Source of the DNA: Streptosporangiaceae bacterium
GTDB lineage: Bacteria > Actinomycetota > Actinomycetes > Streptosporangiales > Streptosporangiaceae
DNA: 21,924 nucleotides
Reading direction: 5' to 3'
NCBI GenBank assembly: GCA_025934635.1
Contig: JAICWX010000135.1
Coordinates: 1-21,924 of the forward strand
A model generated the notes under the pieces. It did not search any database, was not told the DNA's origin, and saw only the letters and a program-made list of their open reading frames with translations. How positions within the stretch are numbered: position 1 is the first letter of the stretch; each line of letters begins with the position of its first letter. Below, one piece after another: positions 21,446 to 21,924 of this stretch. Position numbers and translations under genes: made by a program.

Positions 21446-21924
21446 CGCAGCGCCGCGGCCGCCTGCTCCAGCCCGAACACCGCCCCGACGTGCGGGGTCA
21501 CGTAGCCTCCGGCGAGCAGCCCCATCAGCTCCTCCTCGTTGCGGTGGACCTCATCCGGCCGGTGCGCGGCCAGGTCGCGCAGCTGGATCCCGAGCACCCG
21601 GATGCCCTGGAGCAGCACCAGGTTGAGCGGGATGCGCGGGACCACCCCGGAGGCATAGCCCACGGTCACGAAGCGGCCCGCCCAGCGCAGCGTCCGCAGG
21701 GCCGGCTCGGCCAGGGCGCCGCCCACCGGGTCCACCACCACGTCCGCGCCGCCCGGCAGCACCTTCGGCAGTGCCTCGCCCAGGTCGCCGGCCCGGTGGT
21801 CGACCAGGTGCCGGGCCCCGGCGACGGCGGCCGCCTCCAGCTTCGCCGCCGACGACGAGACCGCGGTCACCGAGGCGCCCAGGACGGCGCCGATCTGCAC
21901 GGTCGCCAGGCCGACGCCGCCGCC
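21310..21924 (-). CDS. NADPH:quinone-oxidoreductase-like zinc-binding dehydrogenase, C-terminal part (5' end outside window)
   Basis: 204 codons are visible, running in from the window's right edge. It begins GGGVGLATVQIGAVLGASV, the nucleotide-binding Rossmann turn, then AGARHLVDHRAGDLGEALP, ADVVVDPVGGALAEPALRTL and GRFVTVGYASG, the quinone reductase/crotonyl-CoA reductase-like branch of medium-chain dehydrogenases. The domain ends at DGRAIGTVVLDV, the normal C-terminus, but the frame continues about 30 residues to TAG at 21310-21312 through a 15-bp repeat. It overlaps the tetR gene by 136 bp, tail to tail. The enzyme would use NADPH to reduce a quinone or enone. Confidence 0.9.
   Translation of the reverse strand, partial: GGGVGLATVQIGAVLGASVTAVSSSAAKLEAAAVAGARHLVDHRAGDLGEALPKVLPGGADVVVDPVGGALAEPALRTLRWAGRFVTVGYASGVVPRIPLNLVLLQGIRVLGIQLRDLAAHRPDEVHRNEEELMGLLAGGYVTPHVGAVFGLEQAAAALRYVADGRAIGTVVLDVASPGLDSPCSDSPCPGVQWPDSAGTTAST
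21360..21389. repeat. 15-bp tandem duplication in the tetR/oxidoreductase overlap
   Basis: ACGGGGAATCTGAGC (21360-21374) is followed directly by ACGGGGAATCTAAGC (21375-21389), with one mismatch, then a partial third copy. Being a multiple of 3, it stays open in both genes: HGESE/HGESK in the TetR tail, DSPCSDSPCP in the oxidoreductase tail. Confidence 0.85.

Overview
The window is very GC-rich (about 70 %), uses GTG and TTG starts freely, and carries families typical of high-GC Actinomycetota: an SAV2177/DUF574-type methyltransferase, tandem CBS/CBS-BON stress proteins, a GNAT-acyl-CoA-synthetase fusion with the GNAT first, LuxR-type two-component pairs next to ABC exporters, and what look like leaderless GTG/ATG starts. 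It is most likely chromosomal DNA of a filamentous or soil actinomycete (Streptosporangiales/Streptomyces-like). I cannot name a species. I see no tRNA, rRNA, CRISPR array or intact insertion sequence.

Layout. (1) 3-5681, plus strand: a tightly packed stress/acetate-metabolism run made of the end of a Zn-alcohol dehydrogenase, a CBS protein, a CBS-BON protein, an uncharacterised DUF6544-like protein, a PatA-like GNAT/acyl-CoA-synthetase fusion, and a wrecked phosphoketolase gene. (2) 5757-7625: a b6-type cytochrome b with an extra N-terminal helix and a large extracytoplasmic domain, with no Rieske or cytochrome c gene nearby. (3) 7710-11329: ABC ATPase, ABC permease, NarL-type histidine kinase and LuxR-type regulator, one exporter/two-component module. 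(4) 11336-13563, minus strand: an OmpR-type regulator and kinase followed by a fragment of apbE (FAD:protein FMN transferase). (5) 13564-15345: a 430-bp intergenic region, then a methyltransferase/GNAT gene pair. (6) 15376-18319, minus strand: a PLP-dependent cysteine-synthase-like enzyme, a GNAT, an MBL-fold hydrolase and a broken CrtC/AttH-like gene. (7) 18382-21924: a DoxX-family protein, a DHA2-type MFS exporter divergent from its TetR regulator across a pair of near-identical operators, and the 3' part of a quinone-oxidoreductase-like gene that overlaps the TetR gene tail to tail.

How the genes fit together. Region 1 reads as a hypoxia/stress island: phosphoketolase makes acetyl phosphate, the PatA-like protein couples acetyl-CoA to lysine acetylation, the CBS proteins sense adenine nucleotides, the alcohol dehydrogenase disposes of reductant, and the membrane cytochrome b may tie into quinol oxidation. 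Several of these genes are damaged, so the island may no longer work as a whole.

The most striking feature is the density of internal deletions. At least five loci (308-841, 2241-4652, 4701-5571, 11336-11583, 17792-18319) have lost internal or flanking coding sequence compared with what their families normally contain, several also with single-base frameshifts, while the genes between them look intact. This is either strong local gene decay or an assembly/consensus problem, and it is the main thing to check. The cleanest regulatory signals are the operator pair TGTCA-N5-TGACA at 20624-20638 and 20669-20683, and four TANNNT -10 boxes lying 6-7 nt before GTG/ATG codons.
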